Shown piece after piece: positions 30,845 through 39,940 of a DNA stretch of 64,000 nt. The notes under the pieces were generated by a model that was not told the origin of the DNA, did no database searches, and saw nothing but the letters and a program-made list of their open reading frames with translations. Numbering within the stretch: position 1 is the first letter of the stretch; each line of letters begins with the position of its first letter. Made by a program: the position numbers and the translations under genes. Origin of the DNA: Microbacterium sp. Se63.02b (GTDB lineage: Bacteria; Actinomycetota; Actinomycetes; Actinomycetales; Microbacteriaceae). The stretch covers positions 1,426,001-1,490,000 of the forward strand of contig NZ_CP050453.1 of NCBI RefSeq assembly GCF_014171575.1, in the 5' to 3' direction.

Positions 30845-31954
30845 GTGAGCGTCCGCGACCTCGCCGACTACCCGTGGGATGCCGTCGTCCCGTTCCGCGA
30901 GCGCGCAGCGCAGCATCCCGACGGCCTCGTCGACCTGTCCGTCGGTTCGCCGGTGGACCCGACGCCGGAGATCATCCGGCAGGCCCTCGCCGACGCGACC
31001 GACGCGCACGCCTACCCTCAGACCGTCGGGACGCCGAGTCTTCGCGAGGCGATCGTCGACTGGTACGCGCGGCGCAGGGGGTGCTCGACCTCACGGTCGA
31101 CAACGTGCTGCCCACGATCGGCTCCAAGGAACTCGTCGCGCTGCTGCCGACGCTGCTCGGACTCGGCGACGGCGATATCGTCGTGCACCCGAGCGTGGCG
31201 TACCCGACCTACGAGGTCGGCGCCCGCGTCGTGGGAGCGACCACGTTCCCGTCCGACGATCCGGCGGAGTGGCCGGAGGGCACGGCGCTGATCTGGATCA
31301 ACACCCCGGGAACCCGGACGGGCGCACCTGGACGGTCGAGGAACTCGCCGCAGCTGTGCGCCGCGCCCGTGAGCTCGGCGCCGTGCTCGCCAGCGATGAG
31401 TGTTACGCGGAGCTGGGCTGGGACGGCCCCTGGGCGACCGAGCCGATCCCCTCCATCCTCGACCCGCGGGTCACCGGGGCAGCCGCGCGAACCTGCTCAG
31501 CGTCTACTCCCTGAGCAAGCAGTCGAACCTCGCGGGGTATCGCGCCGCGTTCGTCGCGGGCTGCGCCCGCATCGCCGGTGACCTCCTCACGGCTCGCAAA
31601 CATCTCGGGCTCATGCCGCCCGCACCGGTGCAGCACGCCATGGCCGTCGCGCTCGGAGACGACGACCACGTCGCCGTGCAGAAGGAGCTCTACCGCGCGC
31701 GGCGTGACGCGCTGCGTCCCGCACTGGAATCCGCCGGCTTCCGCATCGACGGATCGGAAGCGGGGCTGTACCTCTGGGCGACCGAAGGCCGCGACGCCTG
31801 GGAGTCGATGGGTCGGCTCGCCGATCTCGGCATCCTCGCCGGGCCGGGACCTTTCTACGGGGCGAGTTCCGCCCAGCACGTGCGCCTGGCTCTCACGGCC
31901 CCGACGGATCGGGTCATCGAGGCTGCGCGCCGACTCGCGAGCGCGTCTCTGTAG
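30845..31954 (+). CDS. dapC: Succinyldiaminopimelate transaminase DapC, three frameshifts
   Basis: PLP aminotransferase that makes N-succinyl-diaminopimelate in lysine and cell-wall precursor synthesis. The start is GTG (VSVRDLADYPWDAVVPF). Four consecutive segments lie in shifted frames: to VDWYARR; GVLDLTVDNVLPTIGSKE; NPDGRTWTVEELAAAVRRA; and SRANLLSVYSLSKQSNLAGY, which has the PLP lysine. Each junction is a G run one base short (31077-31081, 31308-31310, 31476-31479). Adding three G gives a 370-residue protein with no other damage. Three identical errors in one likely essential gene argue strongly for sequencing deletions. dapD and dapE are nearby. Confidence 0.9.
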
Positions 31955-31994
31955 GTTCTCACCTCACACCCGGCATCTGTTTGGCGGATGTCAC

Positions 31995-32014
31995 AGTAGG
32001 CCTGTGTGCCTACT
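31995..32014. promoter_or_regulatory. Inverted repeat in citrate synthase upstream region
   Basis: AGTAGGC, six bases, then GCCTACT. It lies about 130 bases before the gltA start and just ahead of a possible -10 element (TAGGCT at 32014-32019). Likely a regulator site or leader hairpin. The rest of the 191-base gap shows nothing recognisable beyond AGGAGG before gltA. Confidence 0.4.
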
Positions 32015-32145
32015 AGGCTGTAAAGGCGATTCGGTCGTGACCCGACCTGGTGCACAGCGCCGTGAGATCGCCAGTTCCGACTTGATCACGATCTTGTCCG
32101 ATGTCGCCGCGACGAGCGGGGCCCGGACACCAGGAGGAGGTCCGC

Positions 32146-33435
32146 GTGAGCGCTGCGGCAGACCAGACGGCGAAGCTGACGATCGGCGACACGACCGCCG
32201 AATTCCCGCTACTGCGCGGCACGGCCGGGCACGACAGCATCGACTTCTCGACGTTGACGCGGCAGACGGGGTACACCGGCCTCGACTACGGGTTCGTGAA
32301 CACCGCCTCCACCAAGTCGGAGATCACGTTCATCGACGGCGACAAGGGCATCCTGCGCTATCGCGGATATCCGATCGAGCAGCTGGCGGGTTCCACGAGC
32401 TACCTCGAAGTCGCCTGGCTCCTGATCTACGGCGAACTGCCGTCGGCCTCCGAGCTCGCCGAGTTCGACGAGAAGATCCGCCGCCACACGCTGCTGCACG
32501 AAGACCTCAAGCGGTTCTTCTCGGCGTTGCCGCACACGGCGCACCCCATGTCGGTGCTGTCGTCCGCTGTCGCGGCGCTCTCGACCTACTACGAGGGCCA
32601 GACCGACCCGCACAACCCCGAGCACGTCGAGCTCAACATGGTGCGCATGCTCGCCAAGCTGCCTGTGATCGCGGCCTACGCGCACAAGAAGAGCGTCGGC
32701 CAGGCCTTCCTCTACCCCGACAACTCGCTGAGCTTCGTGGACAACTTCCTGAAGCTCAACTTCGGCGTGCACAGCGAGGAGTACGAGGTCAACCCGGTGA
32801 TGTCGAAGGCTCTCGAGCTGCTGCTGATCCTCCACGAGGACCACGAGCAGAACGCCTCGACCTCGACCGTCCGCCTGGTGGGTTCGACCGGAGCGAACCA
32901 GTTCGCGTCGATCTCGGCCGGCATCCAGGCCCTCTCCGGCCCGTTGCACGGTGGCGCGAACGAGGCCGTGCTCACCATGCTCGGTCAGATCCGCGACTCC
33001 GGCCAGAGCGTCTCGCGCTTCGTCGAGCGGGTGAAGAACAAGGAAGAGGGCGTGAAGCTGATGGGCTTCGGGCACCGGGTCTACAAGAACTACGACCCGC
33101 GCGCCAAGCTCGTCAAGGATGCCGCCGACGAGGTGCTCTCCTCGCTCGGCGTGACCGATCCGCTCCTCGACCTCGCGAAGGAGCTCGAGGAGCTCGCGCT
33201 CGCAGACGACTATTTCCGCGAGCGTCGCCTGTACCCGAACGTCGACTTCTACACGGGCGTCATCTACAAGGCGATGGGCTTCCCGACCCGCATGTTCACC
33301 GTGCTGTTCGCGATCGGCCGTCTGCCCGGCTGGCTCGCACAGTGGCGCGAACTGCAGCTCGACCCGCAGACCAAGATCGGTCGCCCTCAGCAGCTCTACA
33401 CGGGATCGCCCGAGCGGTCGTTCCCCGCTCGCTGA
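32146..33435 (+). CDS. gltA: Citrate synthase
   Basis: Condenses oxaloacetate with acetyl-CoA to citrate, the entry step of the TCA cycle. 429 residues from GTG (VSAAADQTAKLTIGD) with AGGAGGAGG upstream; the longer ATG start at 32101 includes the ribosome-binding site itself. Active-site blocks: LSGPLHGGANEAVLTML (first histidine), MGFGHRVYKNYDPRAK (second histidine), and YPNVDFYTGVIYKAMG (aspartate). Length and N-terminal GYTGLDYGFVNTAS fit the Gram-negative-like type II family used by actinobacteria. It ends in a strong two-way terminator. Frame intact. Confidence 0.96.
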   Translation: MSAAADQTAKLTIGDTTAEFPLLRGTAGHDSIDFSTLTRQTGYTGLDYGFVNTASTKSEITFIDGDKGILRYRGYPIEQLAGSTSYLEVAWLLIYGELPSASELAEFDEKIRRHTLLHEDLKRFFSALPHTAHPMSVLSSAVAALSTYYEGQTDPHNPEHVELNMVRMLAKLPVIAAYAHKKSVGQAFLYPDNSLSFVDNFLKLNFGVHSEEYEVNPVMSKALELLLILHEDHEQNASTSTVRLVGSTGANQFASISAGIQALSGPLHGGANEAVLTMLGQIRDSGQSVSRFVERVKNKEEGVKLMGFGHRVYKNYDPRAKLVKDAADEVLSSLGVTDPLLDLAKELEELALADDYFRERRLYPNVDFYTGVIYKAMGFPTRMFTVLFAIGRLPGWLAQWRELQLDPQTKIGRPQQLYTGSPERSFPAR

Positions 33436-33444
33436 GCGCAGAAC

Positions 33445-33484
33445 CGAAAGCGCCCCCTCCGCCGAAGTGGAGGGGGCGCTTTCG
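33445..33484. terminator. Bidirectional terminator between gltA and DEAD-box helicase gene
   Basis: A perfect 16-bp stem, CGAAAGCGCCCCCTCC with GGAGGGGGCGCTTTCG, and an 8-base loop. The gltA and helicase genes converge on it. CTTTCG on either strand gives weak U-rich ends. Confidence 0.9.
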
Positions 33485-33495
33485 ATGTGGTGGGG

Positions 33496-34895
33496 TCAGC
33501 GACCCTGTGAGCCGCGGCCGCCGCCCTGACGGGACTGGCCGCCCTGGCGGGACTGGCCGCTCTGCGTGGAGTAGCTGCCGCCCTGACCTGCGCCGTTGGA
33601 GCGGGGACGGCGACGACGACGCGACGGCGGGTTGGCCGCACCGTTCTTCTCGCCACCGGCAGGACGCTGCTTCGACGACTGCCGCTGCTGCTGCTGCGGC
33701 GCCTGCACGGGGGCCGGGCGCACGTGCGGTGCGCGCTCCGGCACCAGAGCCGTGATCGTCGCCGAGGTCACGTCCTCCAGGGGAGCGGTGATCGCGGCCT
33801 TGCGGAGAAGGTCCTTGACGTCGCGGCGCTGCTCGGGCAGCACGACGGTCACGACCGTACCGGCGGCACCGGCGCGCGCCGTGCGTCCGGAGCGGTGCAG
33901 GTACGCCTTGTGCTCGACGGGCGGATCGACGTGGACGACGAGGTCGACGTTGTCGACGTGCACACCGCGAGCGGCGACATCCGTCGCGACCAGCACGCGC
34001 ACGCCGCCGTCTTCCGGGGCAGCGGAGAAGGCGCCGAGGTTGCGCTCACGAGCGTTCTGCGACAGGTTGCCGTGCAGGTCGACGGCGGGGATGCCGGCGG
34101 CGGTCAGCTGCTTCGCGAGCTTCTTGGCCTGGTGCTTGGTGCGGGTGAAGAGGATGCGACGACCGGTTCCCGACGCGAGGTCGCGCACGAGGGCGGTCTT
34201 GTTGTCGGTGGAGTCGACGACCAGCACTCGGTGCGTCATCTCGCCGACGGGCACGCTCTCCTCGTCGACCTCGTGGCTGACGGCGTTCGAGAGGAAGCGG
34301 CGGGCGAGGGTGTCGATGCCGCGGTCGAGTGTGGCGCTGAACAGCAGGCGCTGGCCACCGGCCGGAGTGGCCGTGAGGATGCGCGTGACACCGGGGAGGA
34401 AGCCGAGGTCGGCCATGTGATCGGCCTCGTCGAGCACGGTGACCTCGATCGCGCTGAGACGCACGACCTGCTGCTTCATGAGGTCTTCGAGACGACCGGG
34501 GCAGGCCACGACGATGTCGACGCCGCCGCGCAGCGCCTGCTCCTGCGGACGCTGGCTGACACCGCCGAAGACGGTCGTGACGCGCAGGCCGGCGGCTTCG
34601 GCGAGGGAGCGATGGTCGCGGCGATCTGCGTCGCGAGCTCACGGGTCGGCGCGAGGACGAGCCCGCGCGGGAGGCCGGCGCGGCGCTGACCGCCGGAGGC
34701 GGCGAGACGTGCCACGAGGGGGAGGGCGAAGGCGATGGTCTTGCCGCTGCCGGTGCGGCCGCGACCGAGGAGGTCACGACCGGCGAGGGAGTCGGGAAGG
34801 GTGTCGCGCTGGATGGCGAACGCCTCGGTCTTGCCGGAGGCGGCGAGAACAGCGGCGAGCTCGGCGGGAACGCCGAGTTCAAGGAAAGTAGACAT
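33496..34895 (-). CDS. DEAD-box RNA helicase, one frameshift near 34606
   Basis: ATP-dependent RNA helicase, 466 residues after repair. MSTFLELGVPAELAAVLAAS begins the Q motif region; GRGRTGSGKT (motif I) and APTRELATQIA (Ia) are in the first frame. After ATIAP the frame shifts, and RLEDLMKQQ, VLDEADHMADLGF (II), LLFSAT (III), ATDVAARGVHV (V) and HRSGRTARAG (VI) follow in the other. A GGG run (34605-34607) is one base short. The tail is basic and Gly/Gln/Arg-rich (SGQSRQGGQSRQGGGRGSQG), an RNA-binding type extension. A long 5' leader suggests cold or growth control. Confidence 0.9.
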
Positions 34896-35190
34896 GCAGA
34901 AACTCCGTCAGCGCACGAATGAACGGCGCGAGATAAGGGGTGAGGTGGGCGACGGCGCAGGAGGTGCGCATCGGTTCGCCGTTCGAAAGGCCAGCTCATG
35001 CTGGTTATGGGAGCAGTTCCGCTCGCTTCGGTCCTCGGAGACCCCGTGACGACGACGATATTGCGAGACCGGCGGTCTGTGCAACGACAACAGTCTACCA
35101 GTGCGGACGGGTCGGAGCCTGCATGCGCCCATGCAGCGCGAGTCGACCGATCCGCCGCGAGGGTGTCGACGACTCCCTCACCTGCTCCGC
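34896..35190. other. 295-base gap: leader of the DEAD-box gene with a hyphenated palindrome
   Basis: No open frame here looks real. At 35061-35084 TTGC-G-AGACC, three bases, GGTCT-GT-GCAA forms a hyphenated palindrome around AGACCGGCGGTCT. On the minus strand this region, about 170-190 bases before the helicase ATG, could carry its promoter, which would leave a long untranslated leader. Both this gene and dapD run away from or into it: dapD ends at 35191. Confidence 0.4.
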
Positions 35191-36137
35191 TCAGGCGTGC
35201 AGAGCCTCGTTCAGCGTCACTCCGACGCCGGCCCGGCGCACGGCCTCGACGGCACCGCTGAGGGAGTTGCGGCGGAACAGCAGCCCATCCTGGCCGGAGA
35301 GCTCAGCGCCCTTCACCGTCCGCCGTCCGCCGTCCGCTGTCACAGGGCCGTCGACCAGCACGATCTTCGTCCCCGCCGTCACGTAGAGGCCCGCTTCGAC
35401 GACGCAGTCGTCGCCCAGGGAGATGCCGATACCCGCGTTCGCGCCCAGCAGGGTGCGCGCGCCGATCGAGACACGGTGGGTGCCCCCGCCGGAGAGCGTG
35501 CCCATGATCGAGGAACCACCGCCGATGTCGCTGCCGTCGCCGACGACCACCCCTGCGAGATGCGACCTTCGACCATGGAGGCCCCCAGCGTCCCGGCGTT
35601 GAAGTTCACGAAACCTTCGTGCATCACCGTCGTCCCGGGGGAGAGGTGGGCCCCGAGGCGCACACGGGAGGCATCCGCGATCCGGACACCGCTCGGCTGC
35701 ACGTAGTCGGTCAGCCGGGGGAACTTGTCGAGTCCCTGCACCTGGATGCCGGCGCGCTGGAGGTGTGCGCGCAGACGCGCCGCGTCCGCAGGGAGCACAG
35801 GGCCCGCATTCGTCCAGGCGACGTTCGGCAGGTGTCCGAAGATGCCGTCGAGGTTGAGGTCGTTGGGGCGCACCACGAGGTGCGAGAGCGCATGAAGGCG
35901 GAGATACGCGTCGGCTGTCGAGGTCGGGGCGGCGTCGAGGTCGATCTCGAGCTGAACGAGCTCGACGCTGACGTTGCGGCGGTCATCACGTCCGACGAGG
36001 GGTTCCAGTGCGGCGACGGCGGCGTCGTCGGCGGCCGCGCGGCCGGTGCGCACCTCCGGATACCAGGCGTCGAGAACCGTGCCGTCTCCGGCGATCGTGG
36101 TCAGTCCGATACCCCATACCGTGCGCGCGTCGCTCAT
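35191..36137 (-). CDS. dapD: Tetrahydrodipicolinate N-succinyltransferase DapD, one frameshift near 35551
   Basis: Succinylates tetrahydrodipicolinate, the step before DapC. 315 residues after repair, matching the actinobacterial DapD class. The N-terminal domain ([20 protein letters not shown]) and central [20 protein letters not shown] are in one frame up to MVEGRISQG. The other frame has [20 protein letters not shown] and [20 protein letters not shown], the left-handed beta-helix coils. The break is at CCCC 35550-35553 on the plus strand, one base short. It is divergent from dapE with 65 bases between. Essential in relatives, so the break is unlikely to be real. Confidence 0.92.
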
Positions 36138-36202
36138 CCCTCAACGCTAGCGCGCTCCGCTCCGTGCGACGTCACTCATGACGAGGTAAGTAGGCTTGAC
36201 GC

Positions 36203-37276
36203 ATGGTGCTCGATCTGACCGCGTCCTCCGTCGACCTCACCCGTGCGATCTGCGACATCCCGAGCGTCTCCGGCGAGGAGAAGACGCTGGCCGACGCGAT
36301 CGAGCAGGCGGTCGCCCCCCTCGCGCATCTCGAGGTGATCCGGCACGGCAACACGATCGTCGCCCGCACGAACCTCGGACGCGCACAGCGTGTCGCCATC
36401 GCCGGACATATCGACACCGTGCCGATCAACGAGAACCTGCCGACGCGAGACGTCGAGATCGAGGGCGTCCCCCACCTCTGGGGACGCGGCACCGTCGACA
36501 TGAAGGCCGGCACCGCGGTGCAGCTCAAGCTCGCGGCGGAGCTCGTCGACCCGGCCGTCGACATCACCTGGATGTGGTACGACAACGAGGAGGTCGAAGC
36601 CACCAAGAACGGGCTCGGACTCCTCGCAGCCGTCCGGCCCGACCTGTTCCAGGCGGACTTCGCCATCCTCGGGGAGCCCTCCAACGGCGAAGTCGAAGGC
36701 GGATGCAACGGCACGATGCGAGCCATCGTGCGCACGACAGGGGTGCGCGCGCACAGCGCCCGCGCGTGGATCGGGGAGAACGCCATCCATCGCGCCGCGC
36801 CGATCCTGACCCGTCTCGCGGAGTACCGGGCCAGGGAGGTGCTCGTCGAAGGGTTGCTGTATCGCGAGAGCCTGAGCGCGGTGCGCATCGCGGGTGGCGT
36901 CGCCGGCAATGTCATCCCCGACGCCTGCGAGGTCGAGGTCAACTATCGCTTCGCTCCGAGCAAGTCCGCTGCCGACGCGGAAGCGCACCTGCGCGGGGTG
37001 CTGGCGGGCTTCGACGTCGAGATCACGGATGCCGCAGAAGGTGCCCGCCCCGGACTCGATGCGGAGATCGCGAAGCAGTTCGTCGCCGCCGTCGGCGCGG
37101 AGCCGCGTCCGAAGTACGGCTGGACCGATGTCGCCCGGTTCTCCGCGCTCGGCATCCCCGCAGTGAACTACGGCCCCGGTGACCCGCATCTCGCTCACCA
37201 CGACGAGGAGCGGGTGCCGCTCGCGCAGATCGACGCCGTGGAGCGGGGCCTGCGCGCATGGCTCACCTCGCACTGA
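36203..37276 (+). CDS. dapE: Succinyl-diaminopimelate desuccinylase
   Basis: Zinc hydrolase that removes succinate from N-succinyl-LL-diaminopimelate, following DapC. 357 residues, typical. Metal-site motifs: VAIAGHIDTVPIN (His/Asp), WGRGTVDMKAGTA (bridging Asp), YDNEEVEATKNGLG (catalytic and metal Glu), and ILGEPSNGEVEGGCNGTMRA. The C-terminal histidine motif is YGPGDPHLAHHDEERV. It is divergent from dapD, so the succinylase branch genes form a divergent pair here, with dapC about 4 kb upstream. Its 3' end overlaps the next gene by 19 bases. Frame intact. Confidence 0.96.
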   Translation: MVLDLTASSVDLTRAICDIPSVSGEEKTLADAIEQAVAPLAHLEVIRHGNTIVARTNLGRAQRVAIAGHIDTVPINENLPTRDVEIEGVPHLWGRGTVDMKAGTAVQLKLAAELVDPAVDITWMWYDNEEVEATKNGLGLLAAVRPDLFQADFAILGEPSNGEVEGGCNGTMRAIVRTTGVRAHSARAWIGENAIHRAAPILTRLAEYRAREVLVEGLLYRESLSAVRIAGGVAGNVIPDACEVEVNYRFAPSKSAADAEAHLRGVLAGFDVEITDAAEGARPGLDAEIAKQFVAAVGAEPRPKYGWTDVARFSALGIPAVNYGPGDPHLAHHDEERVPLAQIDAVERGLRAWLTSH

Positions 37277-38475
37277 GCGCAGCCCGCCGCTGGGCGCAGT
37301 CACCCCTGGCTCTGCGCATCGCCGTCGTGTACCTCGCGGCGCGCGTCGTGACGACGCTGTTCCTCGTGCTCGCCGCATCGCTGTCGACCTCGTTCTCGCG
37401 GTTCGGGGCAGACCCGGGACTCGCGGACTTCGTGCTCGGCTGGGACGCGCAGTGGTACTGGCTCGTCGCCGAGAACGGGTACCCGAGCGAGCTCCCGCTG
37501 ACCGATTCCGGCGAGGTCGCCGAGAACGCCTGGGCCTTCATGCCGGTGTTCGCATACGCCGCGAAGGCCGTCGGGTTCGTGTTCGGCTCGTGGGGAGCGG
37601 GTGCGCTCCTGATCTCGCTCGTGGCCGGGTACTTCGCCTGCCTCGCCCTGCACCGGCTGCTGCGGGATCGCGTCGGCGCTTCCGCGGCGCTGTGGGCGGT
37701 GGTCTTCTTCGCGGCGGGACCCCTCGGGGCGATGTTCCAGGTCGGCTACGCGGAGACCCTGTTCCTGCTGCTGCTGTTCCTCGCGCTCGATGCGACGACC
37801 AGACGCCACTACGCCCGGTTGTACCTCTTCATTCCGGTGATGGCATTCACGCGCCCCGGCATCCTGGCGTTCGCGCTCTTCCTCGGGCTGCACGGGATCA
37901 CCCGCTGGATCCGCCGCAGGGAGGATCCGCTGTCCGGCCGTGAGATCGCACACATCATCGCGCTGGGTGCGCTGGCGACGACGGCCGGTTTCGCCTGGCA
38001 GGTCATCGCGGGCGTCGTGACCGGCGATCCCGGCGCCTACCTCGCGACCGAACTCGCCTGGCGTCGACACTGGATCGTCGGCGGCGTCGACGGGTTCGTG
38101 CCGTTCGAGGGCTGGGTGCAGGCCTCGCAGTTCTGGTTCGGACTCTGGGGTCTGCCCTCATGGTGGGGGCCGATCGCGCTCGCGCTCTCGGTCGTCGCTG
38201 CCGGAGCGGCACTCCTGTACTCGCCGCAGGTGCGGGCTCTCGGAAGCGATCTGCGCCTCTGGAGCGCCAGCTACCTGCTGTACCTGCTGGCCGTGTTCTT
38301 CCCGCAGTCGAGCACGTTCCGGCTGCTGCTGCCTCTCAGCCCGCTCTGGGGCGCCGTCGCGGTACCTCGATCACGTGCGTGGAGGATCGGGGTCCTGGCG
38401 CTCTGTCTCCTCGGCCAGTGGTTCTGGATCTCTCACGTGTATGCGCACGGGAGCACGTTCTGGCAGGTGCCGTGA
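37258..38475 (+). CDS. PIG-V-like polytopic mannosyltransferase
   Basis: 405-residue membrane protein with roughly nine or ten helices. After the first helix (ALRIAVVYLAARVVTTLFLV) comes the loop VLGWDAQWYWLVAENGYPSE, which matches the GPI mannosyltransferase (PIG-V) catalytic loop with its WD pair. FMPVFAYAAKAVGF and QVGYAETLFLLLLF are typical next segments. Actinobacterial relatives use polyprenyl-phosphate mannose on the outer side of the membrane. It overlaps the end of dapE by 19 bases, so they are cotranscribed, though no shared pathway is evident. The exact acceptor is unknown. Confidence 0.8.
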   Translation: MAHLALSAARRWAQSPLALRIAVVYLAARVVTTLFLVLAASLSTSFSRFGADPGLADFVLGWDAQWYWLVAENGYPSELPLTDSGEVAENAWAFMPVFAYAAKAVGFVFGSWGAGALLISLVAGYFACLALHRLLRDRVGASAALWAVVFFAAGPLGAMFQVGYAETLFLLLLFLALDATTRRHYARLYLFIPVMAFTRPGILAFALFLGLHGITRWIRRREDPLSGREIAHIIALGALATTAGFAWQVIAGVVTGDPGAYLATELAWRRHWIVGGVDGFVPFEGWVQASQFWFGLWGLPSWWGPIALALSVVAAGAALLYSPQVRALGSDLRLWSASYLLYLLAVFFPQSSTFRLLLPLSPLWGAVAVPRSRAWRIGVLALCLLGQWFWISHVYAHGSTFWQVP

Positions 38476-38569
38476 CACCGTTCTGCGACCCCAATGTTGC
38501 TCGGTGACCTCCAGGTCCCGATGACACCCGATAAACTCGTTCCATACCACCGGAGGAAAGGGAGCCACG

Positions 38570-38743
38570 ATGGCAGCGATGAAGCCGAGGACCGGAGACG
38601 GACCTATGGAGGCCGTGAAAGAAGGACGACTCATCATCGTGCGCGTTCCACTCGAAGGCGGCGGCCGTCTGGTCGTCTCCGTGAACGACGCCGAGGCCAA
38701 GGAACTCCACGACGTGCTCGCCGCCGTCGTGGCGCCGGCCTGA
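38570..38743 (+). CDS. DUF3117 small protein
   Basis: 57 residues: MAAMKPRTGDGPMEAVKEGR, then LIIVRVPLEGGGRLVVSVND and a short helix AEAKELHDVLAAVV. The site GGAGGAAAGGGAG precedes the ATG. This is a highly conserved actinobacterial family of unknown function (a relative is M. tuberculosis Rv1211). Its order relative to dapE and the O-methyltransferase matches the mycobacterial order I remember. A strong terminator starts 31 bases after the stop. Confidence 0.93.
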   Translation: MAAMKPRTGDGPMEAVKEGRLIIVRVPLEGGGRLVVSVNDAEAKELHDVLAAVVAPA

Positions 38744-38773
38744 TCGACCAGGGGTCCGCATCCGCGGATCCGA

Positions 38774-38805
38774 AAGGGCGGGGGATCCTCGGATCCCCCG
38801 CCCTT
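38774..38805. terminator. Bidirectional terminator between DUF3117 and O-methyltransferase genes
   Basis: A perfect 15-bp stem, AAGGGCGGGGGATCC with GGATCCCCCGCCCTT, separated by two bases (effectively a 4-base loop). The two genes converge on it. Confidence 0.9.
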
Positions 38806-38836
38806 CGTCGATTCCCGGAACCCGGGGGCGCTCGGG

Positions 38837-39475
38837 TCAGTCCCGATCGGCCAGACGGATCAGTTGAAGGAGTCCCTCGCCGGCAGGCGACACGGTCGCG
38901 AGCACCGCAGACGACTCCTGCGTCTCCTGCACGAGCGACCGGTATGCGGACGTGACCTCGTCGCGTTGCACCGGGTCGGCGACGCGTCCTCCGGCGAGGA
39001 TGCGCGGGACGAGGACCATTCCGCCCGCGCGGGCGAGACGCAGCCCGTGCTCGACGTACTCGATGATGTGCTCGGGGTCGGCGTCCACCAGCACGATGTC
39101 GTACGACGCCTCGTTCATGCGCGGGAGCACGTCCATGGCGCGACCCGTGATGAAGCGCACGCGTGTGGACGGCACCTTCGCATCGGAGAACGCCTGACGT
39201 GCGGCGGCGAGATGCTCCGGTTCGTTGTCGATCGACGTCAGAACGGCCTGCGGGGCGCCTCGCATCAGCCAGAGCCCTGAGACGCCGGCGCCGGTGCCGA
39301 TCTCGACGACGGATCGAGCGCCCGTGGCTGCGGCGAGCACCGCGATCTGCGAGCCGACCACCGCGCTGACGGGTGCTGCTCCCAGTTCGACCGCGTGCGC
39401 TCTGGCGCGGGCGATCGAGTCCGGTTCCACGATGGATTCGCGAAGGAAACGCGCGTTCGCGTCGTGCTCGCTCAT
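38837..39475 (-). CDS. SAM-dependent O-methyltransferase (class I, family 3)
   Basis: 212 residues from MSEHDANARFLRESIVEPD. SAM motif I is SVVEIGTGAGVSGLWLM, the acidic loop is TSIDNEPEHLAAARQAF, and the metal-binding region is YDIVLVDADPEHIIEYVEHG. The pattern matches catechol O-methyltransferase-like enzymes (Mycobacterium Rv1220c type). Acceptor unknown. In mycobacteria the next genes towards tatB are sigE and rseA; here the 90-base gap to tatB has no such genes. Longer upstream starts to 40048 lie antisense to tatB and are rejected. Confidence 0.93.
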   Translation of the reverse strand: MSEHDANARFLRESIVEPDSIARARAHAVELGAAPVSAVVGSQIAVLAAATGARSVVEIGTGAGVSGLWLMRGAPQAVLTSIDNEPEHLAAARQAFSDAKVPSTRVRFITGRAMDVLPRMNEASYDIVLVDADPEHIIEYVEHGLRLARAGGMVLVPRILAGGRVADPVQRDEVTSAYRSLVQETQESSAVLATVSPAGEGLLQLIRLADRD

Positions 39476-39565
39476 GGCCTGTTCTCCCTGCCTGCCCTGA
39501 TGATTCCTCCCAGCGTATTCGCTCGGCGCGCGCGGGGAACGCAGGCGCGGCGGTAGCCTGTAGAG

Positions 39566-39940
39566 ATGACGTTCGGGCTCACCTTCGAGAAGCTGCTGCT
39601 GATCGGCCTCATCGCGGTCCTCATCATCGGCCCTGAGCGTCTCCCGCGGGCCGCGGAGAGCTTCTCCCGCATGGTCCGCAAGGCCGGCGAGTACCTCCGC
39701 GACACCAAGAGCCGGATGCGTCAGGAGATGGGCCCGGAGATCGACGACGTCGATTGGCGCAAGCTCGACCCTCGTCAGTACGACCCGCGCCGGATCATCC
39801 GCGATGCGCTGTTCGAGGAACCGCAGACGCCGACACCGACGCAGGCGCGCCAGACCATCGCGGAGCCGGTCGCTCCCCGCGCGATTCCTCAGGAGTTCAG
39901 CGCGACCAATCGTCCGCCGTTCGACCCCGAAGCCACGTGA
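39566..39940 (+). CDS. tatB: Sec-independent protein translocase subunit TatB (TatA/B family)
   Basis: Twin-arginine translocation component. 124 residues with one N-terminal membrane helix (FEKLLLIGLIAVLIIGPERL), the GPERLP hinge that favours TatB over TatA, and an amphipathic helix (RAAESFSRMVRKAGEYLRDT). The C-terminus is hydrophilic with many Pro and Thr residues. tatA and tatC are not in the window, so substrate-binding partners lie elsewhere. It overlaps the next gene as GTGA. Upstream there is a 90-base gap to the divergent O-methyltransferase gene. Confidence 0.93.
   Translation: MTFGLTFEKLLLIGLIAVLIIGPERLPRAAESFSRMVRKAGEYLRDTKSRMRQEMGPEIDDVDWRKLDPRQYDPRRIIRDALFEEPQTPTPTQARQTIAEPVAPRAIPQEFSATNRPPFDPEAT

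Noticed and set aside
30845-31954. Reading dapC as several small overlapping genes or as a true pseudogene
   Set aside because: The pieces join in order into one normal aminotransferase when one G is added at each of three G runs, and dapD and dapE of the same pathway are kept nearby.
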